Below, in pieces: positions 10,670 to 22,719 of a stretch of DNA of 64,000 nt. This stretch comes from Dugong dugon. Its lineage: Eukaryota > Chordata > Mammalia > Sirenia > Dugongidae. A model generated the notes under the pieces. It was not told the DNA's origin and searched no databases. It saw nothing but the letters and a program-made list of their open reading frames with translations. Where the stretch lies: NCBI GenBank assembly GCA_030035585.1, contig CM057467.1:70358941-70422940 (forward strand). The letters run 5' to 3'. Each line of letters opens with the position of its first letter. Within the stretch, counting starts at the first letter, position 1. Position numbers and translations under genes: made by a program.

Positions 10670-11790
10670 ACATTTTCTTCAATTTTATTGTGTTTTAGGT
10701 GAAAGTTTACAGCACAAATTAGTTTCTCATTCAGAAATTTATACACAAATTGTTTTGTGACATTGTCTGCAATCCCCACAATATGTCAGCACTCTCCCCC
10801 TTTCCCTTTACACTTTGAGTTCCCCCTGTCCATTCATCCAGTTTTCCTGTCCCTTCCTACCCTGCATTCTCATCTTTGCTTTTGGGCAGGTGTTGCCCGT
10901 TTGGTCTCATATACTTGATTGAACTAAGAAGCACATTCCCCATGTGTGTTATTGTTTGTTTGATAGGCCTGTTTAATCTTTGGCTGAAAGGTGAACTTTG
11001 GGAGTGGCTTCAGTTCTGAGTTAGCAGGGTGTCTGCGGGCCATGGTCTTGGGGGTTCCTCCAGTCTCTGTCAGGACAGTGAGTCTGGTCTTTTTTTGTGA
11101 ATTTGAATTTTGTTCTATGTTTTTCTCCCACTCTGTGTGGATCCCTCTATTGTGATCCCCGTCAAAGCGATCGGTGGTGGTAGTGGGGCACCATCTAGTT
11201 CTTCTGGACTCAGGCTGGTGAAGGCTGTGGTTTATGTGGTCCATTAGTCCTTTGGACTGAGATTGTCCTTGTGTTTTTGGTTTTCTTCATTCTCCTTTGC
11301 TCCAAATGTGATGGGACCAATAGATGTATCTTAGATGGCCGCTTGAAAGCTTTTAAGACCCCAGGCACTACTCACCAAAATAGGATGTAGAACATTTTCT
11401 TTATAAATTGTGTTGTGCCAATTGACCTAGATATCCCCTAAGACTATGGTCCCCAGCTCTCAGCCCCAGTAACTCGGTCCCTCAAGGTGTTTGGATGTGT
11501 CTAGGAAGCTTCTATGACTTTGTCTAGGTCAAGTTGTGCTGACTTCCCCTATGTTGTGTGCTGTCTTTCCCTTCACCAAAGTTAACATTTGTCTACCATC
11601 TAGTTAGTGATTTCCCTTCCCCACCACTCCCCTCCCTCGTAATCATCGAAGATTGTTTTTTTCTGTGTGAACCTTTTCCTGAGTTTTTATAATAGTGATC
11701 TTATACAATATTTGTCCTTTTGTAATTGACTTACTTCACTCAGCATAATGTCCTCCAGATTCATCGATGTTGTGAGATGTTTCTCAGCAG
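10670..11790 (-). mobile_element. Afrotherian-type L1 3' end, antisense
   Basis: Same family as the sense copies at 36.1 and 61.5 kb, in reverse: 3' terminus near 'attgtgttttaggtgaaag', long 3' untranslated-like region, and an ORF2 C-terminal remnant at about 11700-11790 (acttcactcagcataatg). It is truncated at about 11790. It contains the 106-codon frame listed separately. Confidence 0.8.
10924..11244 (-). other. 106-codon open frame in L1 3' region, copy 1
   Basis: An uninterrupted frame with ATG lies downstream of ORF2 in the L1 3' region. The product is basic and polar, with SLHQPE near residue 7 and NSNSQKKTR near residue 46. The same length and about 70 percent of residues recur at 36921-37241. 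No membrane segment, signal peptide or known domain is visible. It may be chance conservation of a non-coding 3' region; functional coding is not shown. Confidence 0.45.
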
Positions 11791-13100
11791 CCTGGGGTGC
11801 GGGCAGCTTGTTCCCTGCTGTCAGACAAGGGACGGGTGGCGGCGGGGGTGATGTATATGTCACCAAAGACATCATGGAAATTCTCAGCGTGACATCTTCA
11901 GAAGGAGGAGGAACTTCGAGACAGACACCTCATGGAGGAAATACCTCCGAATCAACCATCAGGCCCACAGTTGTTCCTCCTAAATGTCTCTTGTCCTCTC
12001 TTCATCCTCACACCCTGTGTGGTCAAGCCTTCATCCTCACTCACATGGACTGTGGCCCCAGCCCCTCCCCAGTCTCTCTGTCTTCAGTCTATTCTGTAGC
12101 TGAATAATCTTGCTGGCGTCCTGCTGTGGTTCCATCTCCCTTCCCCACTGCCCCATTGCCTTCACAGTTCAGTGCATTCCCAAACTCTGATACCTGGACA
12201 TCAACATATCCTCATCCTCCGTCCCACCCTATGTCACCATCCCACACCCCAGGCCATTGTGAGTGCCCACTTATTCTCTGGCATGCCCTGAGCTTTCCCG
12301 CCTTTCTCCCATCATTCCCCTCCCCTGCAACAGGCTCTGCCTGTCTAAAACTGGACCACCCTCTACAGACAAGCCTCAAAGCCGCCGCTTTCAAGAAATC
12401 TTCAGTGAGTCTTTCCTATATGGCTGCCATGGGCCAGGCTCTGTGAAGAGGATACAACAGGGCAATGAGACTGGCCCTTGCCTCCAAGGCATTCCCAGGC
12501 CAGCGGGGAGTCAAGAAATGTAAACACATAAACAGAGCAGTGACAAAGGCTACATTCGAAGGGAATGACGGGAAAATGATGTTCCTAGCAGAAAAAGAAA
12601 TTACCTTTTTCGGTGAGTGAAGCCCAGAACCCAAAGAGCAGGGAGGAGTGTGGAGAGATAGAACTGGAGGTGCTGGGCTCAAGCTAAATGTGCTTCTGTG
12701 AGAAAGGCAGAAAAGGTATTTAGAGGAAGGATGGAAGCAGCTAACAAACATTTTTTAAAAAAATGAGTTATTGCTGTGTGGTATGCGATATCAGCTTTTC
12801 TCCTTTCCCGTGAAATTCTTCAGAAAAATTTACTTGTGCTCTGTACAGTAGTGGGGGTGGAGGTTGCCAATGTGCTGGCCCAGAAGCTGGGACAGGGCAA
12901 AACCAGTGTCTGCCCGCAGGAGGTAAACCAGTGCAGCAAGGCATGGAGAAGATGGGGGCACTCCTGACTGAGGCTGGGGGAGGGAGGAAGAGCCTGAGGC
13001 TGCCAGCTTCCAAGGGAGGAAAGAAACTGACATAACTAATTGCATTTGGCATCAGATTCTGCCATATGCACTCATTTCTAGGGGTACATTTGATACTCAT
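11791..13100. other. Unassigned sequence, L2-like part at 12415-12760
   Basis: 11791-12410 is unique-looking with several overlapping frames and no domain. 12415-12760 has 'ccatgggccaggctctgtg' and 'caaggcattcccagg', reminiscent of the L2-like family. 12770-13100 shows nothing recognised. Confidence 0.4.
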
Positions 13101-13709
13101 TGTTATGGATTGAATTGTGTTCCCCCCACCAACCCAAAGATACACTGAAGCGCTAACTCCTAACCTGTGAAGGTGACTCCGTCTGAAAATAGGATTTTTG
13201 AAGGTTAACAAGACGTCATACTAGTGTGAGTCCTAACCTTATTTGACTCCTGTCCTTATAAAAGAGGAAAAACAAACAAACCCATTGCCATCGAGTCGAT
13301 TCCAATTCACAGCAACACTTTAGGACAGGGTAGAACGGCCCCATAGGGTTTCCAAGGAGCACCTGGTAGATTCAAACTGCCGGCCTTTTGGTTAGCAGTC
13401 AAACTTGTAACCACTAAGCCACCAGGGCTTCCTATAAAAGAGAAGGAAGGCCAAGAAAATATACACATGGGGGAAGACGCCATGTGAAGATGCATCCACA
13501 AGCAGCAGGATGTCAAGGATTGCTGGCAGCCACCAGAAGCTTGGAGAGTGACGTGGAACAGTTCCTCCCTTAGAGCCCTCAGAAAGAATCAGTGTGGCCA
13601 ATATTCTGATTTGGACTTTAGCTTCCGGAACTTGAGACAATACATTTCTGTTCTCTAAAGCCACTCACTTTGTGGTATTTTGTTATAGCAGCCCCAGGAA
13701 ACTAAGACA
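13101..13709 (+). mobile_element. Solo LTR of ERVL-MaLR (MLT1-like)
   Basis: Begins 'tgttatggattgaattgtgt' and ends 'gaaactaagaca'-like sequence (TG...CA). The interior carries 'gtccttataaaagagg', 'gccatgtgaagatgc', 'gagacaatacatttctgtt' and 'tttgtggtattttgttatagcagcc', the classic MLT1 order. Possible 5-bp duplication ctcat / ctcac. It has no internal retroviral region and is split by an AfroSINE; the LTR itself is about 440 bp. Confidence 0.85.
13267..13432 (-). mobile_element. AfroSINE (short form) inside the LTR
   Basis: Inverted copy with tail 'acaaacaaacccattgcc', body 'ccatagggtttccaaggagc' and head complement 'aagccaccagggcttcc'. Flanked by an exact 10-bp duplication tataaaagag at 13257-13266 and 13433-13442. 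It lacks the long-form block. Confidence 0.9.
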
Positions 13710-13719
13710 CTCACAAACA

Positions 13720-13860
13720 CCATTTATGGTAAAAATGATTATTTTACAGCTGAAAACACTGTAGGTTCAAGGGTGATGTGGTCTGCTCAAGGTCCCAGGA
13801 GAAGTGGGTGTGAACCCAGGGAGTCTGAGAGCAAAGGTCGTTTCATTAAGCTCCTCAAGT
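13720..13860 (-). repeat. MIR-like fragment
   Basis: 'gattattttacagctgaaaacac', 'aaggtcccaggagaagtggg', 'gaacccagggagtctgag' follows the inverted MIR order. Diverged. Confidence 0.45.
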
Positions 13861-13989
13861 ACACTGTGAGCATATGCTTCTCTTCAACACCTAGGGGTGC
13901 TTCATGCAGGGTTGAGCTCCAGCAATTCATATGTACTGACTGGTGAAGGAAAGTTTCTGCGTGGCCACCTCAGAAGCCATCCCTTGGTT

Positions 13990-14475
13990 CACGTCTGATT
14001 TCAGCTGCAGCTGTGGTGGACAGTTCCTCGCAAGCTCAGACCCATGTCACACGGCCAGTGTCTTGCTCCAAGTACAAGCCTGAGTCTGCACATCTGCTGC
14101 AGGCTTCTTGGCACCACAGGAGCTTGCTTGGGCAGATAATGCCACCCAGAAGTCCAGGGGAGTTAATATCTCCAGGCGCAGCCCACACCCAATGTGGAGG
14201 GGTGGGGGAATCAATGGACCAATGTCCAGCTTCTCATCTTGCAAGTGGAAAATGCTGGGAAGTGTTCCGTGTGCCTCACAGGGTCCTGGTGGAATGCAGG
14301 CCTTGTCTCCACAGTGCTGCCCAACGTAACACACCCTGATATGACTACTCTTTCTTCTCTGTCTCACTCTCCCCACTCCCTTACTCCTGCTCCCTGGAAT
14401 CATCTCCCCAGTAAACTACCTGCACCCAAGTCCTTCTCTCATTCTCTGCTTTTGTGGGAAGCCAAACGAAGAGAG
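13990..14475 (+). mobile_element. LTR-like element
   Basis: The right part, 'ggaatcatctccccagtaaactacctgcacccaagtcc' in order with 'ctgcttttgtgggaagcc', matches the same 3' LTR-type ending seen at 55480-55555. The left boundary is unclear. Family not determined. Confidence 0.4.
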
Positions 14476-14639
14476 CTTCCGGTGACGGTGTTGATGGGAA
14501 TGAGGAAGAAGCCTTTCCAAGGGGGCATTCTGAAATTGGTTCATAGAGGGGGGCTGCACGTGCAGAAGCCCCCAAAGGCTAATAGATTATGGGAACATTA
14601 AATAGGGATCTGGTTTAGAGACGAAGAGGTTTAGAGATG

Positions 14640-15110
14640 GGGCATGTCACACAGGTTAAAGAGCTTGAGTGCCATTTAAGCGCAGAAGAGACATGCTTGG
14701 ATTTGTATTTCTGAAAGACTACTCTGTCTGTCGAATGGATGATGGATTGGAGGGAGCAAGATGGGACAGGAACACAAGTGAAGAGGCCATTTGGTCATAA
14801 TTTGGTGCAGGTGATGAGATCCATGCTAAGGAATTGGCAATGGGCCTCGAGAAAAGATGACAGAATCAAGGCTAGTTTAGAAAGTAGGACAGTGTGGACC
14901 CGGGGAGAGTCTGGATAAGGTCAGGGATTGGAGATGGATGACAGGAAGAGTGCCTTCTTGTGCCTTTTGCTGATTGAGGGGACACGGGACGGGGAGTAGA
15001 GGAAGGGGCGGACATGCTAAGTGTCAGTTTCCTGTGGGTAACGAAGGTCTCTGGAAGACTGTGGACGTTGTCTGGCGCTCAGGAGGGAGGTAGGGCTGGA
15101 GATGCAGACT
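14640..15110 (+). repeat. L2-like ancient repeat
   Basis: 'cttggatttgtatttctgaaag', 'gaatggatgatggattgg' and 'gaggggacacgggacggg' follow the order of the recurrent old family also at 29.85-30.67 and 50.1-51.4 kb. Heavily diverged, no frame. Confidence 0.4.
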
Positions 15111-16599
15111 TGAGAGGCATCCACCATGAGACTTCAGTAAAGTCCCTCTCTCCTGGGCCTGCTCCTGCTGCTGAACTAAGAGGGGTTTCCTGGGTGACTC
15201 CTAAGGATCCTGTGGCTCAGAAGGAGGAGCCTCTGCTTCTTTCCTACTCCTTAGGGGTAGGGAGCAGACAAATCTGGAACCAGACCACTACTCCCTCAAG
15301 AATCCCCCAGCAGAACATTCTGCTTCCTCCAAACCAGGTAACCGGGATGGAATCTGGCAAACAGAAGGTGCTTATGTGTGTGTGATCAGTACATGAAGAA
15401 ATTAAATAAATTCAGTCTAGTTCAAAGGCCACATTTGAATGTGGGGGTCCTGGCCTAGTAAGGTCAGCAGAGATCTCTCTGGGTCAGGGCTTCTCTCCTC
15501 TCTGCATGGAAGAAGCCAAGGCCTTGGCAACAGCTGCAGCCAGCTGGCACAAGGTCCCAGCAAGAGTCATTGTTCGGCCAAAACAGGAAGCCGCCCGAGG
15601 GGAAGTGCAGCCTCGCCTCAGTGAACCCCTGAAGAATGGCCCCCGAGAAACCTGGGGACGTGCTGGCAGGCACGGACTATGTTACAGCTGTGTGCCTCCC
15701 CCCAGACCAGGTGATCAACCTCACTCGACCCTTGGGGCCTGGTGCATGATGAACAGGGCTGGGAACCTGGTGGGTTCTAGTCCTGTGTGACCTTGGGTAG
15801 GTCACTATCCCTCTATGAACATATTATTGATTGATGGGTTTGAAATATGCACTTGCAGTTGAATGAGTATATGTCTGGATGTTTCATAGGTCCATTGGCC
15901 TTCAGGCTCTATGGTCTTCTGGTACTAAGTGCAATTGAGGCCCATGGAATGAGCTTTTTTCCACCAAGAGAAGGGAAGCCTAATGGTTCCACAGCACTTC
16001 ACAGTCAGCAAAGCATCATCTCCTCATTTCATTTGACCCTCCCCCCACCAACAATTATGCTGAGAGGGACCAAAGTTGGCATTTACGGTCCCATCTCAGA
16101 GGAGGACGTGGAAGCACAAAGCCAGAATTCAAACCCACGTCTCTGGCCTTGGATCGCCCCAGGCCAGGAGCTAGTAGTTTTTGGGAGGCCTAGTGTGAAG
16201 AGCAAGTGCGTGCACACATAGGATGGAGAGAGGAGGATCCCAACACTGACAGAGGAGCTCTGAGACAGAGGGCCGCTGTGGGCAGGGACTGTGGAAGCCT
16301 GGAGGAGGCAACAGGCCCCATGCCTGGGAGAGCAGAGAGAGCCCTGGGCTGGCAGCAGGAGCCTTTGTGGTTTGTGGTGTTATTTACTTTCCATTCAGGG
16401 TCTGCCACTTACCCACTATGCGGCCAAGCAAGCCCCTCCACTTCCCTGTGCCCCAGTGTCCTCAGTGGTGATCTGGAGATGATGCCTGTCCTGCTGACCC
16501 CCATGAGGACATGTTGGTTGCCTACCAGCCTCTGTTCTCCTCTTCCTTCATCACAGAACCCCAGTTCTGTTCAGATAATCTTCCCAGACCAGGTCTAGA
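15111..16599. other. Unassigned sequence
   Basis: No gene supported. Overlapping frames at 15439-15790 and 16206-16598 have no domains. A short MIR-like piece lies near 16095-16145. Confidence 0.4.
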
Positions 16600-16815
16600 G
16601 CTAAAAAAAGCAGTTTCTGTCAAGTTGGCTCTGATTCATGGAAACCCCCAGGTGTGTCAGTGCAGAACTGTGCTGCATAGAGTTTTTTTTTATGGCTGAT
16701 TTTTTGGAAGTAGAACATCAGCCCTTACTTCTTAGGCACCTCTGGGTGGACTCAAACCTCCAACTTTTGGTTAGCAGCAGAGCATGTTAACCATTTGCAT
16801 CACCCAGGGACTCCA
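16600..16815 (-). mobile_element. AfroSINE, old subfamily
   Basis: Inverted: 'gtcaagttggctctgattcatgg', 'ggctgattttttggaagtagaac', 'aggcacctctgggtgg', 'ggttagcagcagagc', ending 'cacccagggactcc'. The block ttttttggaagtaga replaces the usual ctgtaatctttat sequence, as in the 3.8-kb copy. Confidence 0.8.
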
Positions 16816-17089
16816 GTCTAGCTCTAGATCCCAATTTATCTAAGCCAATCAGCACATGGAGACCATTATTGGTTGAAACATGACCCAATTTGTCACAATT
16901 AGACCAAATTACAGGACATATAGTCCAGGGTTGGGAGAGAAGTTTTCTCTTGCTCACCCCTGCTGAATATTCAACTGGAAGTATGCAGCTCCTATTACCC
17001 TTGGAGCCATCTTTCAACCCTGAGGAGTGCGACAGCCGTCATAGGGTTGCAGCCAAGGACAAGAGAGAAACAGAAAAGCATGCATTCTT

Positions 17090-17483
17090 CTTCTTCTTCT
17101 TCTTTTTTTTTTTTTTTTTATTGTACTTTAGGTGAAGGTTTACAGAACAAATAGTTTCTCATTAAACAGTCAGTACACATATTGTTTTATGACATTGGTT
17201 AACAACCCCGCGACATGTCAACCCTCTCCTTTCTCGACCTTTTTTTTTTTTGGGGGGGGGGGAAACACACACAGCCAAAGATTCACCATTTCAGAAATTT
17301 CTACATGCACAATTCAGTGACATCGATTACGTTCTTCCAGTTGTGCTCACTTTAGATGAAGGTCTACAGAACAAAATAGTTTCTCATTAAACCGTTAGTA
17401 CACATGTTGGCCTATGACAACGGTTAACAACCCCACTACATGTCAACACTGTCCTTACTCAACCTTGGGTTCCTTATCACCAG
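17090..17483 (-). mobile_element. 5'-truncated L1 3' ends, antisense, with 17-bp TSD
   Basis: Starts with a poly-T run (the poly(A) tail reversed), then 'aggtgaaggtttacagaac' and 'agtttctcattaaacag'. A second copy of the same 3' words begins at about 17349, separated by a T/G-run and old L1-like sequence. The exact duplication gaaaagcatgcattctt flanks the whole unit (17073-17089 and 17484-17500). Confidence 0.85.
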
Positions 17484-17500
17484 GAAAAGCATGCATTCTT

Positions 17501-18970
17501 GAGGACACCAGGAGCAGCCACTTGTGCCAGAGCTGCCCATCTCTGGACTGGCGGTGGGTGGTGTAAGATGATGCAGTTCTTTATTTTATTTAGTCTGTTG
17601 GGGGCAGAGATATTTCTTACTTGCAGCCAAAGGCATCCTCAGTGCCCCTCATCATCTTGCAGTTTCTGATGCACAGAGGGGAAATAGGTCTGCCCTCCCC
17701 CTTGTTGGCTCACTCTTGATAGTCAAGCTGGGAGAACAGTTTTGAAACCTCTGGGCACCCAGCCAGAGCTGACGACTTGTTCGTGGTTTTTTGGAAGTTC
17801 TGCATTCTTTCCTCTCTGTTCCTCGAGCCAGAGACAATTTCTCCCTCCCGCAGCTGGCCTCTGGCCTCAGCCCAGGCCACTACCGCTGACATTAATGCTG
17901 CAAAATTGATGGAAGGAGAGAGGGAGCCTGGACCCCGAGACCCCAGCCCTGCCTGCTCCTCCTGCTAAGTCTCTGGGTTTTTTCCTTTCCTCTTTCCTCC
18001 AGGGACCTCAACCACTCTTCAGCCCTGGAACCACAGAATTTTCTGAACATAAGAGCCTCAGAGATGTTCTAGTGCAACCTCTTTGGTGTACAAAAGTGGA
18101 AACTGAGGACCAGATATAGGACGGGGTGTACCCGAAGTCAAACAGAGCTGGGACTGGAACCAGGTATCCTGACTCCAGGCCTAGTACTCTTTCTCAAATA
18201 CCAGAGGAAAGTTATAAATTAACAAAACATTTTTTCTGTTTCAAGCATCACCTGTATGTCTCTTGTCTTGGTCCTCCTTGCTTGTTCCTGTGGACACCAC
18301 TCTGATTCAGGCTTCACTGTCTCTTGCCTGGGTTTTGCTTTCATCCTAACAGTTTGTCTAGTTTCAACACACAGCAGCCTATAGGGCAAGGTCCAAGACC
18401 CTGGTTCACAGGGCTGTTCGCGATTGGCCACTGCTCAATCTCATCTGCCAAGAAAGACCTATATTCTTTACTATGAAACTCAATAGCCACCGCCTCTAGG
18501 CAGCTTCCTCAGGCCCCTCCCTGTGAAATGGCACCATGTCAGACTCTAAGACGGAGCCCCTCACAAGGTGGGAGGTCTGGCCCCAGCTGTGCACTCCACT
18601 GCACTGTGAGCGTTCCCAAAGCAGAGGCCACGCCCACTTAGCGTCCCCGCCTGCCATGCTCCTGCCGCCAAGTTTGACCTTGCCTGTGTGTGTTTCCTCT
18701 TGTTGGTTCCAGGTTATCCGTCCATAGCACCAGAGTACAAGGAGCATGGGGGAGAATGGTAGGAGATTCTGATTCCCCATTCCTGATAAGCTCCATCCCT
18801 CTCAGTTCTTCCTATCTATCCGCTGATCCGTCTTGAGTGTACTGAAGATCACAGACACTGAGAACCAGGTCAGGCTCGGGGTCTGGGAGTTCAGGGGGCA
18901 AAGCTTAGCAAACAGTCTCTTCTGAGCACCGCCAAGCAAAGCCCTGAACTTGGAGCTCAGTGCTGGGATT
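17501..18970. other. Mostly unique sequence with a MIR piece
   Basis: A MIR-like antisense fragment is at about 18060-18195 (ggaaactgaggacc, gactggaaccagg). 17640-17960 is not recognised as repeat and holds dense AT-core motifs (see findings). No gene is supported. Confidence 0.4.
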
Positions 18971-18974
18971 CCAG

Positions 18975-19400
18975 GAACTACACTTCCAGGAATCAGTCCT
19001 AAGGGGAAAAATCCAGAATGTGAACAAAGATGAACACGGCAGAATTTATTTATAATAGCAAAAATCTGGAAACAACCTAGAAGTCCAGCAGGAATGGAGA
19101 AGTTAAATGCATTAAGGTATATTCAGATAGAGGAATATTGTACAGCCATTAAAATCATGTATACAAAGAGTTGTTATGAACACGGAAAAGGGTTAAGTGG
19201 CCAAACACAGAATATAAAACCGTATACGTAAGGTTATAATAACTATGGAAAAATGCATAGAGACTAGGAGGAAATATACTAAAATATTGAAAATGGTTTA
19301 CTTGGGATAGAAAGATTAAAATTTTTCCTATGTTATACGTTCCTGTGCTTTCCAAAATTTCTACTGTAAACTTCTTTTCATTTTATAGTCAGAAAAAAAA
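18975..19400 (+). mobile_element. Old L1 ORF2-end fragment
   Basis: 'cttccaggaatcagtcctaag', 'tttataatagcaaaaatctgg', 'aaacaacctagaagtcc' and 'aatattgtacagccattaaaatcatg' are sense L1 ORF2 C-terminal wording, degraded. Confidence 0.7.
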
Positions 19401-19599
19401 ATAAACTAGCCAAGGGGAAAAAGATCAATTCGTATCCCAACTCTGGTGATCATTGGTCACATGACCTTGGGCAAGGTAGCCACCCTCTTCAAGGCTCCAT
19501 TTCCTCCTGTATTGGTTCATCTGTTCCTTCCTTCCTTCATTCTAGAAATTTCTCCTAAAGGCCTCGTCTGCGCCAGGCCCTGTGCGGGACACAAAGAAG

Positions 19600-22255
19600 A
19601 ATCAGAATCTGAATATGTGAAAAAATGTTTAACCTTGTTCATAATCAGAGATATACTAATTAAAACTAAACCAAGACACCACTTTTCATCTATCATATTG
19701 GCAAAATTGCAAAAATGTGAGAACATGTTGGCAAGGCTATAGGTAAACAAGCCCTCTTATACATTGCCTAGTGGAGATACAAAACGGCCCTATATGGAGG
19801 GAAATCTGTCAATTTCTAGCAAAATTACATACGCTTTTACCCTTTGACCCAGAAACCCCACTTCTAGGAATCTATTCCAAAGATACACTGGCAAAAATTT
19901 GACAAGATGTATGCATAAAGCTATTCATGGCAACACCATTTGTAATGGTAAAAACTGGAAACCACTCAAATGTCCATCAGTGAGGATTAGTTGTCACACA
20001 ATGGAGGACCCTGGGGTTGGAAAACGGAATGGAGAAGATCTCTGTATGCAGTGATGGTGTGATCTCTAGGGTATAATTGCAGAGAAAAAGCAAAGTAGAA
20101 GAAAGCATATATAGTAATTATAATTTATCAAGAAAAAGGAACACAGAAATATATGCCTATTTTCTTACATGTAAAAAATCAGTTAAAAAATAAAATAAAA
20201 AATTATCTATTGGAGGAAGGAGAAAATAGGATAAAGGGAATGGGGATAGAAGCTAGTCTTCTCTGAATATACCTTGTTTTGGAAATTAACTTTAGAGCCA
20301 GGCAAATGCTTTACATAATAATTAAACAAAGTTGAATCAAAATAAAGTCAAAAGCTATCAAAATCAAAATGAAATAAATGAATCGGTGTGTCGAGTTGCT
20401 GACTTCACCGTGCAGAGTGGAATTATTTCAAGTGATTTAAAAACCTAGCAATTTGACTGTACATCTACTAAACCCCATTGGCACCAAGTCGATTCCGGCT
20501 CATAGTGACCCTATAGGACAGAGTAGAACTGCCCCATAGGGTTTCCAAGGAGCTGCTGGTGGATTTGAACTGCTGACCTTTTGGTTAGAGGCTGAGCTCT
20601 TAACCACTGTGCCACCAGGGCTCTGTACATCTACTGGTAGAATATATATTCTAAGGACAAAAAGAATGTAAACAAATTATAAAGTGTTTTTAGTAATCAT
20701 ATTGTTAGTAATACTATTGATATTGTTTGCTGAAATTTTTATGATATATAGAGAGAGAAAGTAGGAGAAAACGAATCAGTAATCATGTTAATATCAGGAA
20801 GATGTTCCACATTAGAGAAAAGAAATATAAATATAAAATCAAAGAATTTAAGTAAAAATCGTATTACCCTAGATTTTGTTTAAAATATCCCTATGCGCTC
20901 ATGATGTTTATTTTCTTAAGAAAAAATATGTCCCAGCTCTATACACTAAGAAGGCCTAGAAGCAATTACCAATCAAGAAGCATTGGGCACCCCTAGCAAC
21001 CAAATCTGAGGTCTCTAAATACTCCTTCTCACTGAAGAGAACCAGGACTTGAATAAATAGTTTATTCCAGGCCTGGGGCAGAAGATGTGCAAGATGAACC
21101 TACACATCTTATCATACCAGAGAGTCAGGTGGTTATTAAAGACCACTAGGATCATGTCAAAAGGACTCAGCAGTTAAAGAGGTCCTGGCTGACCAAAAGC
21201 AGCACAATTGAAGTGACAACAAGGAGAATGTAATGGATTGAAACACATCAGATGTACAAAAAAAAAAAAATACTAGTTAATGATACAAAAAAGCTAAAAG
21301 CAAGCAAACAAACAAAACTTTGGTTGGTTTCCTTTGAAGACTGTTAGGAAAGTAACTTATTCTGAAAATTGGTACAGCATTAAGCATTTATCCTACTTTC
21401 CTGAACAAACTACATCAGAGAAACCAAACAGCTGAGAATCTTCTCTCTATAGAACTATTCAAGCTAATAAATGAAGAAGTATTAATAGCATTAAAATATC
21501 ACAGTTTTATAAATCTCTCATGAAACACTGAACCTAAACAATGATAATTAAAGCCTTCTAACATCATTAAAAGAGAGATATTAGATATTATATGCCTCCT
21601 AAGGAAAGTACACAACACCTCATATGAAGTATTCTTGACAAAACTATGAATTTGAATATTATAATCAAGTTTTTAGATCTAACTACCAATTTATAGGAAA
21701 GGCATGAGACTGGAAAATATGTTAAATAACACCATGGGGATGCAGTCAGTAAAATCCAGAATACAGAAACCTACACAGGGCAAAAGGTGTGGTTTATTCA
21801 ACAAATAATTTCAAGAAAATGTAAGAGAGGGAGGAAAAACCTACAGATCAAAAGAAACGTAACAACCAAATATAAAGTATGGACTTTGTTTGGATCCTGA
21901 TTTTGAACAAAATCAACTTTAAAAGATTACTTATGAGATAATTGGGGAAATTCAAACACAACTGGATATTTGATATTAAAAATTACTATTAAAACTTCAG
22001 CTATGATAATGGTATTCTGGTCATGTCTTTATGTTTTAGAAATACATACTGCAATGTTTACAGATAAAATTATTTGATGGTTTGGATTTGTTTCAAAATA
22101 ATACAATGGGGGAGAAGTTGGGGGGATATAAATGAAGCAAGAGTGTGTCTGAGTTGGTGAGGGTTGAAGCTGAGTGAGGAATACACGGGGTTCTATTATT
22201 CTCCGTTTTTGTGTATGCTTGAAATTTTTCACAATAAAATGCATTTACTACTCTC
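19600..22255 (+). mobile_element. Old L1 ORF2 end plus long 3' region
   Basis: Sense L1M-type order: 'aaatgtttaaccttgttc', 'acccagaaaccccacttctagg', 'ggtaaaaactggaaacc', then a long AT-rich 3' region ending near 'tgcttgaaatttttcacaataaaatgc'. It may be more than one overlapping L1 copy. It is interrupted by an AfroSINE at 20470. No open frame remains. Confidence 0.6.
20470..20622 (-). mobile_element. AfroSINE (short form), 13-bp TSD
   Basis: Inverted copy: 'aaccccattggcaccaagtc', 'cagagtagaactgccccatagg', 'tttccaaggagctgctgg', head complement 'gccaccaggg'. The exact duplication ctgtacatctact flanks it at 20457-20469 and 20623-20635. Confidence 0.93.
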
Positions 22256-22561
22256 AGGGAGGGGTGGGGGGAGGCCTAAACACACAGGCCAAAGAGATCC
22301 ATGTCATTCAAGGCTCCGTGGGGTGGGGGTGAGGGATTCCCGGGTGCCGGTGCTGAGCTTCCCTCAGGAGTGCAGGAATATGTGTGTAGAGGGAGGAGTT
22401 CCCAGCAGAGGGTACAACATGGGCAAATGCAAAAAGGTTCTCCAACCTGGGGATGGAAAGTAATTTGTGCCTTGAGGGAGCGAAGGGGCGTTATCAGGGA
22501 CAGTAGCTGCAGAGGAAGATGAGGAGTGCCATGAAGAGCCTCGAATGTCCAGACAAGGAGC

Positions 22562-22707
22562 TGTAAACCCGTTGCTGTCTAGTCGATTGGAGCTCGAAGC
22601 GCCCCTACAGGACAGAGTAGAACGGCCCCGTAAGGTTTCCAAGGAGAGGCTGGTGGATTCGAACTGCTGATCTTTTTTTTAGCAGCCAAATGTGTAATCA
22701 CTGTGCT
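22562..22707 (-). mobile_element. AfroSINE (short form)
   Basis: Inverted copy with 'cagagtagaacggccccgtaagg', 'tttccaaggagaggctgg' and 'atcactgtgct'. The duplication acaaggagc is at 22553-22561 and 22708-22716, although part of the right copy could be SINE head. Confidence 0.85.
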
Positions 22708-22719
22708 ACAAGGAGCCCT

